Source of the DNA: Microbispora bryophytorum
GTDB taxonomy: Bacteria; Actinomycetota; Actinomycetes; Streptosporangiales; Streptosporangiaceae
Length of the DNA stretch: 64,000 nucleotides
Reading direction: 5' to 3'
Assembly: GCF_006874465.1 (NCBI RefSeq)
Contig: NZ_VIRL01000018.1
Coordinates: 62,001 to 126,000 of the forward strand
A program made the translations under genes and the position numbers. The notes beneath the pieces were generated by a model that was given only the letters and a program-made list of their open reading frames with translations, was not told the DNA's origin and ran no database searches. Below, in pieces: positions 8,927-17,252 of this stretch (the first letter of the stretch is position 1; each line of letters opens with the position of its first letter).

Positions 8927-9652
8927 ATGACCACCGCAGAACAGCCCGTTGTCGTCCTCGTCCACGGCGCCTTCGCCGAGTCGGCGAGCTGGAACCGCGT
9001 CATTCAGCGTCTGCACGACCGCGGGCTGACCGCCGTCGCGGCGGCCAACCCGCTGCGGAGCGTGGAGGGCGACGCCGCCTACGTGCGCGACGTCATCGCC
9101 GGCATCGGACGGCCGGTCGTCCTGGTCGGCCACTCCTATGGCGGCATGGTGATCACCCAGGCGGCGGCCGGCGACGACGCCGTGCAGGCCCTCGTGTACG
9201 TCGCCGCCTTCGCACCCGAGCCCGGAGAGAGCGCGCTGGCGCTGTCCGGCAAGTTCGAGGGCAGCAGCCTGGGCGGTGCGCTGGTCGCCTACCCGGTCTC
9301 CTCCGGCGGCAACGAGTTCCGGATCGCCGAGGATACCTTCCACCACCAGTTCTGCGCCGACCTCGACGCCGATGAGGCCGCTCTGATGGCGGCGACCCAG
9401 CGCCCGGTCACCGAACAGGCGCTGACCGACGGGCTGACAGTGAGCGAGCCGGGCTGGCGTACCAAGCCGTCCTGGTTCGTCCACGGCGACCGCGACCTCA
9501 GTATTCCGGCTACGGCGCTGAGGTTCATGGCCGAACGCGCCGGATCGCGCGGAACCCGTGAGATCGCGGGCGCCTCCCACGCCGTCGGGGCGTCCCAGCC
9601 CGACGCGGTGGCCGCAGCCGTCTTCGACGCCGTCGGCCACATACAGGGCTGA
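8927..9652 (+). CDS. alpha/beta-fold hydrolase (third paralogue)
   Basis: A 241-residue cytoplasmic alpha/beta hydrolase very similar in layout to the 3503 and 7135 proteins: HGAF oxyanion motif, GHSYGG nucleophile, Asp in HGDRDLSIP and His in GASHAVGASQP. The ATG at 8927 follows GGAAAGG by 7 bases; the frame is open upstream to 8804 but that extension lacks a ribosome binding site and conserved character. It ends the plus-strand hydrolase/regulator block and faces the oppositely oriented dehydrogenase gene. Confidence 0.87.
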   Translation: MTTAEQPVVVLVHGAFAESASWNRVIQRLHDRGLTAVAAANPLRSVEGDAAYVRDVIAGIGRPVVLVGHSYGGMVITQAAAGDDAVQALVYVAAFAPEPGESALALSGKFEGSSLGGALVAYPVSSGGNEFRIAEDTFHHQFCADLDADEAALMAATQRPVTEQALTDGLTVSEPGWRTKPSWFVHGDRDLSIPATALRFMAERAGSRGTREIAGASHAVGASQPDAVAAAVFDAVGHIQG

Positions 9653-9674
9653 ACCAGCGCGGCAGCCGGGTGAG

Positions 9675-10628
9675 TCAGGTCAGCACCCGGATCGGGGCTC
9701 CGTCGAGGTAGGCGCCGATGTCTTCCGCGGCCTCACGGAAGAACGTCGCGTAGTTCAGCTCGCTGACGTAGCCGAGGTGCGGCGTGGCCAGCACGTTCGG
9801 CAGCGTACGGAACTCGTGTCCCGTGGGCAGCGGCTCCTCCTCGAACACGTCGAGACCGGCTCCTGCGATGCGCCCCTCGCGCAGCGCGGACGCCAGGGCG
9901 GTCTGGTCGACGATCGCCGCCCGCGAGGTGTTGATCAGGTAGGCGGTGGGTTTCATCAGCGCCAGTTCCCGCGCGCCGACGAGTCCGCGCGTCCGGTCGC
10001 CGAGCACGAGATGGATGGAGAAGACGTCGGAGTCGGCGAGCAGGGCGTCCAGGCCGGGGGCCGGCCGCGCGCCGCACTCCTCGGCCCGCTCGCGCGTCAG
10101 GTTCTGGCTCCAGGCCAGCACGTCCATGCCGAACGCCCGCCCGATCGCCGCCACCTGCGACCCGATCCGGCCGAGGCCGAGCAGCCCGAGGGTGCGTCGG
10201 TGCAGGTCGGTGCCGATGGTGTGCTGCCAGGGGCCGCCGGCGCGCAGCGCGGTCGCCTCGGGCAGCAGGTGGCGGGCCAGGCCGAGGATCAGGGCCCATG
10301 TCAGCTCGACCGTCGAGGTCGAGCCGCCGCCCGTGCCGCACACGGTGACGCCGTGCGCCCGCGCCGCCTCCAGGTCGATGGCGGCGTTGCGCATGCCGGT
10401 GGTGACGAGTAGCCGCAGGTGGGGCAGGCGGTCGAACACCTCGGCGGGGAACGGCGTGCGCTCCCGCATGGCGACCACGATCTCGCAGTCGTGGATGGCC
10501 GCCACGAGCTCGTCGCTGCTCGTGAAGTGCTCGTGGAAGCTGGTGGCCCGGACCCGCGACCAGTCGGCCAGCCCGAGTGCCACCCTCTGGTAGTCGTCCA
10601 GCACGGCGCAGCGGAAATCAGTTGGCAT
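9675..10628 (-). CDS. D-2-hydroxyacid dehydrogenase (NAD-dependent)
   Basis: A 317-residue enzyme of the D-isomer 2-hydroxyacid dehydrogenase family, which reduces 2-keto acids. The NAD-binding glycine motif GLLGLGRIG is present, as are the catalytic Arg (INTSRAAIVD), Glu (LDVFEEEPL) and His (ATPHLGYVS). The start at 10628 (MPTDFRC) is preceded on the minus strand by GAGG 8 bases upstream; the longer frame has a Pro/Arg-rich N-terminus unlike the family. It is the last gene of a three-gene minus-strand run with the aldo-keto reductase and the MBL-fold hydrolase. Confidence 0.9.
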   Translation of the reverse strand: MPTDFRCAVLDDYQRVALGLADWSRVRATSFHEHFTSSDELVAAIHDCEIVVAMRERTPFPAEVFDRLPHLRLLVTTGMRNAAIDLEAARAHGVTVCGTGGGSTSTVELTWALILGLARHLLPEATALRAGGPWQHTIGTDLHRRTLGLLGLGRIGSQVAAIGRAFGMDVLAWSQNLTRERAEECGARPAPGLDALLADSDVFSIHLVLGDRTRGLVGARELALMKPTAYLINTSRAAIVDQTALASALREGRIAGAGLDVFEEEPLPTGHEFRTLPNVLATPHLGYVSELNYATFFREAAEDIGAYLDGAPIRVLT

Positions 10629-10739
10629 GACGAAATCCTCAGCTCGGGGAGGAACGGTGTCGGTCGGAGTTCGTGGGGGGTGATGCCGTCCGCGCGCGAA
10701 CGGCAAGGGCGCGTTCGTGTGGTCACAACTTGGGCCCGG

Positions 10740-11717
10740 TCAACGCTCCAGCGTACGCATGCCGGCTTCGTCGTGGGTGTCGCCGATGGCCGGGGGAAGG
10801 TCGTCGAGCTTCTTGATCTGTTCGGCGGTCAGTTCCACGGCGTCGGCGGCGGAGTTCTCCTCGACGCGTGCCACGCGCTTGGTGCCGGGGATGGGGGCGA
10901 TGTCGTCGCCCCGGGTCAGCAGCCAGGCCAGGGCGATCTGCGCCGAAGTGGCACCCGCGTCGGCCGCGATGGCCTGGACCTCGTCGGCGATGCGCAGGTT
11001 GTGCTGGAAGTTCTCGCCGGTGAAGCGTGGGTTGTTCTTGCGCAAGTCGGTGTCGTCGAAGTGGACGGTGGAACGGATCTGCCCGGTCAGGAAGCCGCGG
11101 CCCAGCGGCGAGTAGGGCACGAAGCCGATGTTCAGCTCGCGCAGCAGCGGCAGCACCCGTGCCTCCGGTTCCCGAGTCCACAGGGAATACTCCGACTGGA
11201 CGGCAGCGATGGGGTGCACAGCGTGGGCACGGCGGATCGTCTCCGGCCCAGCCTCGGACAGGCCGATGTGGCGGACCTTGCCCTCGGTGACCAGTTCGGC
11301 CAGCGTCCCGACGGTGTCCTCGATGGGCGTGTTCGGGTCGACCCGGTGCTGGTAGTACAGGTCGATGTAGTCGGTGCCCAGCCGCTTGAGCGAGCCCTCG
11401 ACGGCGGTGCGGATGTTGGCCGGGCTGCTGTCGAGATGTCCTGGCCCGCCGTGCGCATGGGAGATCATGCCGAACTTCGTCGCCACCACGGCCTGGTCGC
11501 GGCGGCCCTTGAGCGCCTTGCCGAGAAGTTCCTCGTTGACGTACGGGCCGTAGACCTCGGCGGTGTCGAGGAAGGTGACACCCAGCTCCAGGGCCCGGTG
11601 GATGGTGCGGATCGACTCGGCGTCGTCCGTGCCGGCTCCTGTGTAGGCGTAGGACATCGATACCAAGCCCAGACCGATACGGGAGACGTCCAGGTCCCCC
11701 AGCTTGATGTGCTTCAT
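10740..11717 (-). CDS. aldo/keto reductase
   Basis: A 325-residue NADPH-dependent aldo-keto reductase of the Tas/YajO-like (AKR11/13-type) group. It has the barrel opening IGLGLVSMSYAY, the catalytic Asp and Tyr in FLDTAEVYGPY, Lys in VVATKFG, and a late cofactor-phosphate region (PIPGTKRVARVEEN). It reduces aldehydes or ketones; the physiological substrate is unknown. It lies 72 bases downstream of the MBL-fold hydrolase gene and is likely cotranscribed with it under the divergent MarR regulator. Confidence 0.92.
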   Translation of the reverse strand: MKHIKLGDLDVSRIGLGLVSMSYAYTGAGTDDAESIRTIHRALELGVTFLDTAEVYGPYVNEELLGKALKGRRDQAVVATKFGMISHAHGGPGHLDSSPANIRTAVEGSLKRLGTDYIDLYYQHRVDPNTPIEDTVGTLAELVTEGKVRHIGLSEAGPETIRRAHAVHPIAAVQSEYSLWTREPEARVLPLLRELNIGFVPYSPLGRGFLTGQIRSTVHFDDTDLRKNNPRFTGENFQHNLRIADEVQAIAADAGATSAQIALAWLLTRGDDIAPIPGTKRVARVEENSAADAVELTAEQIKKLDDLPPAIGDTHDEAGMRTLER

Positions 11718-11789
11718 ACCAGTTCTCTGTTTCTCTAGCGCGTGGTGGCGCGGCCCGTTCCAGGGAGCGCACCACTGGATGGCGGACGG

Positions 11790-12683
11790 TCAGGCGACGG
11801 GTACCCAGGTGAACCGGCCGTCGGAGCGGCGCTCGGCGCGTCCGAAGACCACGTCGGCGAAGTGGTTGCCGTAGCCGATGGTGTCGGGGCGGCTCAGCTC
11901 TTCGACCAGGCGGCGGCGCTGCTCGGTGGCTTCGGCGGGGTCGTGATCGAGCACGCAGCCCCATTCGGGGTGGGTGACCTGGATCGGCGCGTGCATCGCG
12001 TCGCCGAACGCGATGAGCCGGCGGTCGCCGCCGGTGATGGTGTACGTGGTGTGGCCGAAGGTGTGTCCGGCAGAGTATGAGACCCGCACGCCTGGGAAGA
12101 TCTCCTCGCCGTCCTCGGCCGTACGGACGCGGGGCGCGAAGGCGGCCAGACGTTCCTCGGTCGCCCCGCCCTCGGCGGCCAGGTCGCGCCGCTCCCACTC
12201 GGGTGCCGCGACGAAGTGGGTGGCGTGCGCGAACGGCGGCGCGTCGGTGCCAGGCTCGGCGCTCCAGGCCCAGCCCAGGTGGTCGAGGTGCAGGTGGGTG
12301 ATGGCGACGGCCTCGATCTGGCGCGGCTCGCGGCCCAGCCGCCGCAGCCCGTCCGGCATCTCACCGCCGTAGATGCTTCCGATGACCGGGTTGGCCGGGT
12401 CGTCGGGGTGGGACTCGGGTCCGAACCCGGTGTCGATGAGCAGGGCCCGGTCGCCCCGCTCGACCAGCAGCCCGCCGATGGCCGCGGGCAGGAAGCCGTC
12501 GTGGTCGAGATGATCGCGGTTGGCCGCCCAGTCCGCGTCGGTGGCGCCGGTCAGCCAGCCGCGCGGTTTGCACAGGCACAGCCCGTCCGGAACATAGGTG
12601 ATCTTCAGTTCGCCCATGTGGAGCGAACGAACCCGCGGTGCGCTGGTCAGCCGTGCGCGGTCGAAATCGGTTGTCGTGGCCAT
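11790..12683 (-). CDS. MBL-fold metallo-hydrolase
   Basis: A 297-residue metallo-beta-lactamase-fold hydrolase. The zinc motif HLHLDHLG is clear, with further ligands in AGHTFGHTTY, FGDAMH and YGNHF, an arrangement shared with lactonases and related hydrolases. No signal peptide. The ATG has AGGTAGGA upstream on the minus strand. It is the first gene of the minus-strand run and is divergent from the MarR gene across a short AT-rich promoter region, so regulation by that MarR protein is a reasonable inference. Lactonase activity (for example on quorum-sensing lactones) is possible but not shown. Confidence 0.88.
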   Translation of the reverse strand: MATTTDFDRARLTSAPRVRSLHMGELKITYVPDGLCLCKPRGWLTGATDADWAANRDHLDHDGFLPAAIGGLLVERGDRALLIDTGFGPESHPDDPANPVIGSIYGGEMPDGLRRLGREPRQIEAVAITHLHLDHLGWAWSAEPGTDAPPFAHATHFVAAPEWERRDLAAEGGATEERLAAFAPRVRTAEDGEEIFPGVRVSYSAGHTFGHTTYTITGGDRRLIAFGDAMHAPIQVTHPEWGCVLDHDPAEATEQRRRLVEELSRPDTIGYGNHFADVVFGRAERRSDGRFTWVPVA

Positions 12684-12737
12684 GTGGTCCTACCTCGTGC
12701 GTGAAGAGGTGTCGCCGGAGCGGCGCTACGAGCCAGA

Positions 12738-12787
12738 AGTTACAACTAGAATAGCTCTAACTGCAACTATTCGAACTGTAGTAGACT
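12738..12787. promoter_or_regulatory. Divergent promoter/operator between MBL hydrolase and MarR genes
   Basis: An AT-rich island in otherwise GC-rich DNA. It contains AGTTACAACT (arms AGTT/AACT) and two direct copies of CAACTA (12743-12748 and 12764-12769) spaced by two helical turns, a layout expected for a MarR dimer pair. TAGACT at 12782-12787 is placed 6 bases before the MarR GTG, as expected for a -10 element giving a leaderless mRNA. Confidence 0.55.
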
Positions 12788-12793
12788 CGTGCG

Positions 12794-13219
12794 GTGGCCA
12801 CCGAGCGCGAGACCCAAGCCCCGACCGACCGCGAGCTGTGCGGGCTGGTCAAGGTCCTGTCCAATCAGATCGAAGCCAACATCCGGGGCCGGGCGGCCAC
12901 TCTCGGTCTGACCGCCTCACAGGGCACCGCGCTGTGCGAGCTGACCCGCCCCATGACCCTGCGCGAACTCGCCGAACGGATGGGCTGCGAGCCCTCCAAC
13001 GTCACCTTCGTCGCCGATCGCCTCGAAGAGCAGGGCTACCTCGAACGGCATCCGCACCCCGACGACCGTCGCGCCAAGCAGCTCGTCCTGACCCCCAAGG
13101 GCACCGAGCTCCGCCGACGCCTCCTCGAGTTGCTCTCCGAAAACTCCCCCCTGGCCCCTCTGGCCCCCGAGGAGCAGGACGTCCTGCAGCAGCTCCTCAC
13201 CCGCGCCCTCATCCGCTGA
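12794..13219 (+). CDS. MarR-family transcriptional regulator
   Basis: A 141-residue winged-helix regulator. The recognition region (MTLRELAERMGCEPSNVTFVADRLEEQGYLER) and the wing (HPDDRRAKQLVLTPKG) are typical MarR. The GTG start has no Shine-Dalgarno but a -10-like TAGACT ends 6 bases ahead, suggesting a leaderless transcript. It is divergent from the MBL-fold/AKR/dehydrogenase run and probably represses it and itself, releasing on a small phenolic or oxidising ligand as usual in the family (inference). Confidence 0.9.
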   Translation: MATERETQAPTDRELCGLVKVLSNQIEANIRGRAATLGLTASQGTALCELTRPMTLRELAERMGCEPSNVTFVADRLEEQGYLERHPHPDDRRAKQLVLTPKGTELRRRLLELLSENSPLAPLAPEEQDVLQQLLTRALIR

Positions 13220-13299
13220 CCCGCTCCGCCGGGCCTTGAAGGGGCGAGGCGTCAGTGGAGGTCTGCCGCCCCGAACGACCGGCGCAACCCGCATGACAA

Positions 13300-13329
13300 A
13301 GCCCCGGACTCCGTGAGGAGCCCGGGGCT
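13300..13329 (-). terminator. Hairpin terminator between MarR and cold-shock genes
   Basis: GCCCCGG (13301-13307) and CCCGGGGC (13321-13328) form a stem with an inner CTCC/GGAG extension. On the minus strand it is followed by TTTGTC, so it most likely ends the cold-shock transcript; it may also serve the MarR gene from the other side. Confidence 0.7.
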
Positions 13330-13384
13330 GGATGTCGTCGGATGACGGGCCACTATGTGCCCGGCATCGGCGGTGAAGCGTCGC

Positions 13385-13588
13385 TTAGAGCGGACGGACC
13401 TGCTCGGCCTGCGGGCCCTTGGCGCCCTGGCCCGCGGTGTACTCGACCCGCTGGTTCTCCTCCAGCGAGCGGTAGCCGCCGGCGTCGATGGCCGAGAAGT
13501 GGACGAAGACGTCCGGAGTGCCGTCGTCGGGAGCGATGAAGCCGAAGCCCTTTTCGGCGTTGAACCACTTGACGGTTCCCTGAGCCAT
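13385..13588 (-). CDS. cold-shock protein (CspA family)
   Basis: A 67-residue single cold-shock domain. RNP1 (KGFGFIAP) and RNP2 (VFVHFSAI) are both intact, and the protein ends at the usual length. It is an RNA/ssDNA chaperone in the cytoplasm. The ATG has GGAGAAAG 5 bases upstream on the minus strand, and a leader of about 100 bases runs to a likely promoter at 13696-13724. A hairpin follows the stop codon, so this is a monocistronic unit. Confidence 0.97.
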   Translation of the reverse strand: MAQGTVKWFNAEKGFGFIAPDDGTPDVFVHFSAIDAGGYRSLEENQRVEYTAGQGAKGPQAEQVRPL

Positions 13589-13695
13589 GTTGCTTTCTCC
13601 TTGATAAGACGATCTCGAGGACCACGGGTGTGATCCCCGGGCTGCTGCGACCGACCGCCTTGGGAAAGCCTCGGCTCCGTACGGTAACGCCCGCT

Positions 13696-13724
13696 GTCAT
13701 AGCTCCGCAGGCGCTGTTACGCAA
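13696..13724 (-). promoter_or_regulatory. Likely housekeeping promoter of the cold-shock gene
   Basis: On the minus strand TTGCGT and TATGAC are separated by exactly 17 bases, which would start a transcript with a leader of about 100 bases before the csp ATG, as is common for this family. Assigned by pattern only. The rest of 13589-13932 shows no gene I can support. Confidence 0.45.
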
Positions 13725-13932
13725 ACTGGGACTTCGACACAACCTGTTTCTCCGAACACTACACGGCGCGACGTCGTTCCCGCGCCACTGTCTCGCAAAA
13801 CCCCGCCCGCGCCCCCGAAGAGCCCTGCCCGCCGACCGCACGAGAAGCCGGCCGGCGACTCCTCCCCACGGGCGGTCCTGTGTAGTTGCGGAGTCGGATG
13901 AACCAAGGTGAGAGTGCTTACGTGGTGGAGGC

Positions 13933-14709
13933 ATGAGACTACGAATGATCCTGCTCGTGGCGGTGACGGCGCTGACCGCGGCCTGTGGAGGAGTGGAATC
14001 GGACACATCGGCGGCCGCGGTCGCCGACGTGCCGGCGGAGCCGGTCGCCTTGTGGGGCGCGGAAGGCGGGTTCGTGACCGCGACCACGAACGTGCTGCGT
14101 CCGCCCAGGGTGGTGCTGTACGGCGACGGACTGGTGATCGTCGATGCGAGCAAGCAGATGACGCTCACCGATGCCGAGGCCGGCGAGGTGGTCGCGCGGA
14201 TGGAGAAATACCTGACCGGGCAGCCGCCGACCGCGGCGCCGAAGCCGGGTGCACCGTCGGTGACGGACCTGCCCGACACCGTCCTCGGCGTACGAGGCAA
14301 GGACGGGAAGTCGCTGGAGGTGCGGGTCCCGGCCCTGGAACAGCTTGCGGACTTCTATCCGAAGCAGCTGGTGGACGCCAAGAAGCTGATGGAGGGCCTG
14401 GCGACCCGGGCCGCCGCGGAGGGCGCCGACTATGTCGCCACCCGTGTCCGGATGGTCGCCGAAGGGGCCGAGTCGGCGGAGGGCAAGCCGTCGCCGTGGC
14501 CCGAGGGCGTTCCTGAGCCTTCTGGCGTGGTGGACCCGGTCTGGCAGGAGGACGTCGAGGGGGCGGCGGCGAGTGCGCTCACCAAGGCGGTTCCCGCCGG
14601 GCAGCAGTCCGACCGGCCGCTCTTCAGGACCGGCTCGGGGACGACCTATGTGCTCTCCTGGCGGTTCCTGCTGCCCCACGAGCAGTCACCGGCCTCCCCG
14701 GCGTCATGA
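13933..14709 (+). CDS. putative lipoprotein of unknown function
   Basis: A 258-residue protein with a lipoprotein signal: basic MRLRM, a hydrophobic core and the lipobox LTAAC, so Cys18 is the predicted lipidated residue. The mature part contains a beta-rich stretch (RPPRVVLYGDGLVIVDASKQMTLTDAEAGEVVARMEKYL) but no family I recognise. The ATG lies about 12 bases after a GTGGAGG-type site. It is followed by the EF-hand gene on the same strand. Function not assigned. Confidence 0.75.
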   Translation: MRLRMILLVAVTALTAACGGVESDTSAAAVADVPAEPVALWGAEGGFVTATTNVLRPPRVVLYGDGLVIVDASKQMTLTDAEAGEVVARMEKYLTGQPPTAAPKPGAPSVTDLPDTVLGVRGKDGKSLEVRVPALEQLADFYPKQLVDAKKLMEGLATRAAAEGADYVATRVRMVAEGAESAEGKPSPWPEGVPEPSGVVDPVWQEDVEGAAASALTKAVPAGQQSDRPLFRTGSGTTYVLSWRFLLPHEQSPASPAS

Positions 14710-14795
14710 CCGTAACGGATTAGTCACCTACTGTATATGATCACCCAAAGTGACTCATTGGCAACATGGAGTCTTCCCGAAGAGTGGAGGCAGAT

Positions 14796-15323
14796 GTGGC
14801 CAGTGAGTTCCAGCGGAAGAAGGTCGGCGGAGTTTTCCGGGCGATGGATGTGGACGGAGACGGCCGGCTGACCGAGGCCGACTTCCAGGCGCTCGCCCGC
14901 CGATGGACGGCCGTCGCCGGATCCGTCGACCCGGAGCGACTCGCAGCCGTCATGACCGGCTGGTGGCCGGTGCTCCAGACCGCCTCCGGCCCCGACGGCG
15001 ACGACGCCGTCACCCTCGACGAGGTGCTCCTCGTCGTGGAAGGACTCGGCGACAGGGCGGACGCCGTCTCCGCCACCGCCGACGCGATGTTCGAGGCCGT
15101 CGACCTCGACGGGGACGGCTTCATCTCCCGCTCCGAGTACGGCGTGCTCGTCGAGACGTGGAACGGGACGCCGGCGGCGACCGACGAGATCTTCCCGCGC
15201 CTGGACCTGGACGGCGACGGCCACCTCACCCGCGACGAGTTCCGCACCCACTGGACGGAGTTCTGGGCGGGCGACAACCCGAGCGCTCCCGGGAGCTACG
15301 TGTTCGGCGCGCTGGTGGAATGA
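14796..15323 (+). CDS. EF-hand calcium-binding protein (calerythrin-like)
   Basis: A 175-residue protein with a four-EF-hand layout. Loops one, three and four are canonical (DVDGDGRLTEAD, DLDGDGFISRSE, DLDGDGHLTRDE); the second (GPDGDDAVTLDE) is degenerate. This matches calerythrin/sarcoplasmic calcium-binding-like proteins that buffer or sense calcium in the actinobacterial cytoplasm. The GTG at 14796 is chosen because GGAGG ends 5 bases upstream; an in-frame ATG at 14766 would add 10 residues but has no ribosome binding site. It converges on the OleB gene with a gap of 13 bases. Confidence 0.93.
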   Translation: MASEFQRKKVGGVFRAMDVDGDGRLTEADFQALARRWTAVAGSVDPERLAAVMTGWWPVLQTASGPDGDDAVTLDEVLLVVEGLGDRADAVSATADAMFEAVDLDGDGFISRSEYGVLVETWNGTPAATDEIFPRLDLDGDGHLTRDEFRTHWTEFWAGDNPSAPGSYVFGALVE

Positions 15324-15336
15324 CCCAGAGGCGGCG

Positions 15337-16263
15337 TCACGCGCCAGGCGGGGTGCGCAGGAACGAGCGGATGACCGGGACGAGATCGGCGTGAGCGTCT
15401 TCCAGCAGGTAGTGGCCCGCGCCGTGATAAAGGCGAGTCCGGGCGGCGGGAAAGCGCCGCTGCCATTCACCCAGCACGGCGCGGTCGAAGACCGGGTCGC
15501 CCAGTCCCCAGGCGATCAGCATGGGCCGGTCGGCGAACTGCGCCAGCGACGTGCCGGTGCCGTGCAGCACCGGCCATGAAGGGTCGCCGGGGCGCAACGG
15601 GATGTCCTGGACGAAGCGCTGGATGGCCACGCGGTGCTCGGGCCGGTCGTAGGGGGCCAGGAACGCCGAGCGCACCGCGGCAGGCATCCGGCGCCGGACG
15701 CCCAGCGGCCGCCAGGTGGCGCCGCGGGCGAAGAGGTTGTGGCGCAGGAACAGGCGCGTTCCCAGCCGGGTGTCGCGCAACACCCGGAACGGCAGCCGCA
15801 GCAGGGGACGCACGCGTTCGCCGTGCGGGTTGGGGAAGGCCGCGGTGTTGAGCAGGACCAGGCGGGCGACCCGGCCGGGGTGGCGGCAGGCCCAGGTCAT
15901 GCCGATCGGCCCGCCCCAGTCGTGCAGCACGAGTGTCCACCCGTGCTCGGGGGCGCCTCCGGCGGTGACGAGGTGTTCGATCAAGGCGTCCAGGTCGTCC
16001 ACGCGGGCGGCCAGGTCGTAGGGGTAACGGTCGGCTCCGGGCTTGTCCGACAGTCCCATGCCGATGTGGTCGGGGGCGATGCAGCGGAACTCCTCGCGCA
16101 GGGCGAGTATCGGCCGCCGCCACAGGTAACTCCAGGAAGGGTTGCCGTGCAGGAACAGCACCGGCTGTCCCGCCCCTTCGTCCAGGTATTGCTGGCGCAG
16201 GCCGTCACGGCGCGGGTGGGCGAACCACCGGGAGGCGAACGGGTAGTCCGGGAACCCGGTCAC
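15337..16263 (-). CDS. oleB: OleB-like alpha/beta hydrolase (beta-lactone decarboxylase)
   Basis: A 308-residue haloalkane-dehalogenase-like alpha/beta hydrolase. It has HGNPSWSYLWR (oxyanion/halide-stabilising region), the Asp nucleophile in VLHDWGGPIG and His in GAGHYLLED. In the long-chain olefin pathway OleB removes CO2 from a cis-beta-lactone to give an alkene (known for the family). The assignment rests on this motif set plus its position directly after OleD, with which it shares a GTGA start/stop overlap. The frame is open far upstream but that stretch is the wrong frame of oleD. In many actinobacteria OleB is fused to OleC; here it is separate. Confidence 0.88.
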   Translation of the reverse strand: MTGFPDYPFASRWFAHPRRDGLRQQYLDEGAGQPVLFLHGNPSWSYLWRRPILALREEFRCIAPDHIGMGLSDKPGADRYPYDLAARVDDLDALIEHLVTAGGAPEHGWTLVLHDWGGPIGMTWACRHPGRVARLVLLNTAAFPNPHGERVRPLLRLPFRVLRDTRLGTRLFLRHNLFARGATWRPLGVRRRMPAAVRSAFLAPYDRPEHRVAIQRFVQDIPLRPGDPSWPVLHGTGTSLAQFADRPMLIAWGLGDPVFDRAVLGEWQRRFPAARTRLYHGAGHYLLEDAHADLVPVIRSFLRTPPGA

Positions 16264-17252
16264 CGGGTGTTCCCCGCGGACAGGTGGGCGGTGAGCCGGG
16301 CCAGTCCTTCCGCCATGCTCACCCGGGGCCGGTAGCCGAGATCGCGGCGGGCCGCGGAGATGTCGAACCAGTGCGCCGTCGATGCCTGCTCCACCAGGAA
16401 CAACAGCGGTGGCAGGTGCGGCGTCCACGGGAGCCGGCGAGCCCGCTCCAGCAGCCGGGCCGCCCGCAGGACCGGTCCGAGCGGTGCCCGGCGGGTCACT
16501 GGGGGCAACCCGGCGGCGCGCAGCAGCAGGTTGAGCCACTCCCCGAAGCCGCAGGGCTCGCCCTGCGTGACGAAGTAGGCCCGGCCCGCCTGCGGTGATC
16601 CGGGACGTAACCGTTCGAGCGCGAGCAGGTGGGCGTCGGCGGCGTTGTCGATGTAGACGGTGTCGATGCTCTTGTCGGTCGTGCCCGGCAGCCACAGCAG
16701 GCGGTGGTGCGCCACCAGCCTGGGCAGGAAGTGCGGATCTCCCGGCCCCCAGATGAGATGCGGACGCAACGCGACCGCCGTGACCTGTCCGGCGGCGGCA
16801 GCGGCGAGGACGAGCCGCTCGGCCTCGGCCTTGGTCCGCGGATAGGCGGCGGGAAAACGGCGGGCGTAGGGCACGGACTCGTCCACTCCCTCCAGGTCCC
16901 GCCCGTCGTGGACGACGCTCGGCGAGGACGTGTGGACCAGGCGTGCCCCGTGGCGCGCGCAGGCGTCCAGCACGTTCCGCGTCCCCGACACGTTGATCTC
17001 CTCGTAGTCCCGGTCCCGACCGTGTACGCCGGCCTTCGCGGCGCAGTGCACGACCGCCTCGCATGCCTCGACGGCGGCCAGCACCGCCGCGCGGTCGCGG
17101 ACGTCGGCCAGGTGCTGGGTGACCCCGAGAGCCGCCAGCGCGGGGCTGCGGTGACGCTGGAGAGCGTGAACGGTGTCACCGCGGGCGGCCAGCCGCCGGC
17201 AGACGGCCTCTCCCAGGAAGCCGCCGCCCCCGGTCACCAGGACTGTCGTCAT
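16260..17252 (-). CDS. oleD: OleD-like NAD(P)H-dependent beta-keto acid reductase
   Basis: A 330-residue extended SDR of the 3-beta-HSD/epimerase type. It has the cofactor motif TGGGGFLG, HCAAKAG, the Ser region HTSSPSVV and the YPRTK catalytic pair. Motifs typical of OleD are visible (LRPHLIWGPGDPHFLPRL, STAHWFDISAARRDLGY). OleD reduces the 2-alkyl-3-keto acid made by OleA to the 3-hydroxy acid. The ATG overlaps the OleC stop (ATGA), and the gene overlaps OleB at its own end, so translation of the three is coupled. An upstream in-frame Met lies within oleC and is disfavoured. Confidence 0.92.
   Translation of the reverse strand: MTTVLVTGGGGFLGEAVCRRLAARGDTVHALQRHRSPALAALGVTQHLADVRDRAAVLAAVEACEAVVHCAAKAGVHGRDRDYEEINVSGTRNVLDACARHGARLVHTSSPSVVHDGRDLEGVDESVPYARRFPAAYPRTKAEAERLVLAAAAAGQVTAVALRPHLIWGPGDPHFLPRLVAHHRLLWLPGTTDKSIDTVYIDNAADAHLLALERLRPGSPQAGRAYFVTQGEPCGFGEWLNLLLRAAGLPPVTRRAPLGPVLRAARLLERARRLPWTPHLPPLLFLVEQASTAHWFDISAARRDLGYRPRVSMAEGLARLTAHLSAGNTR

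Noticed and set aside
14766-14795. ATG start for the EF-hand protein
   Set aside because: No ribosome site ahead of it, whereas GGAGG precedes the GTG at 14796 with good spacing.
16264-17064. N-terminal extension of the OleB frame
   Set aside because: It is the wrong frame of oleD; OleB homology begins at the GTG overlapping the oleD stop.
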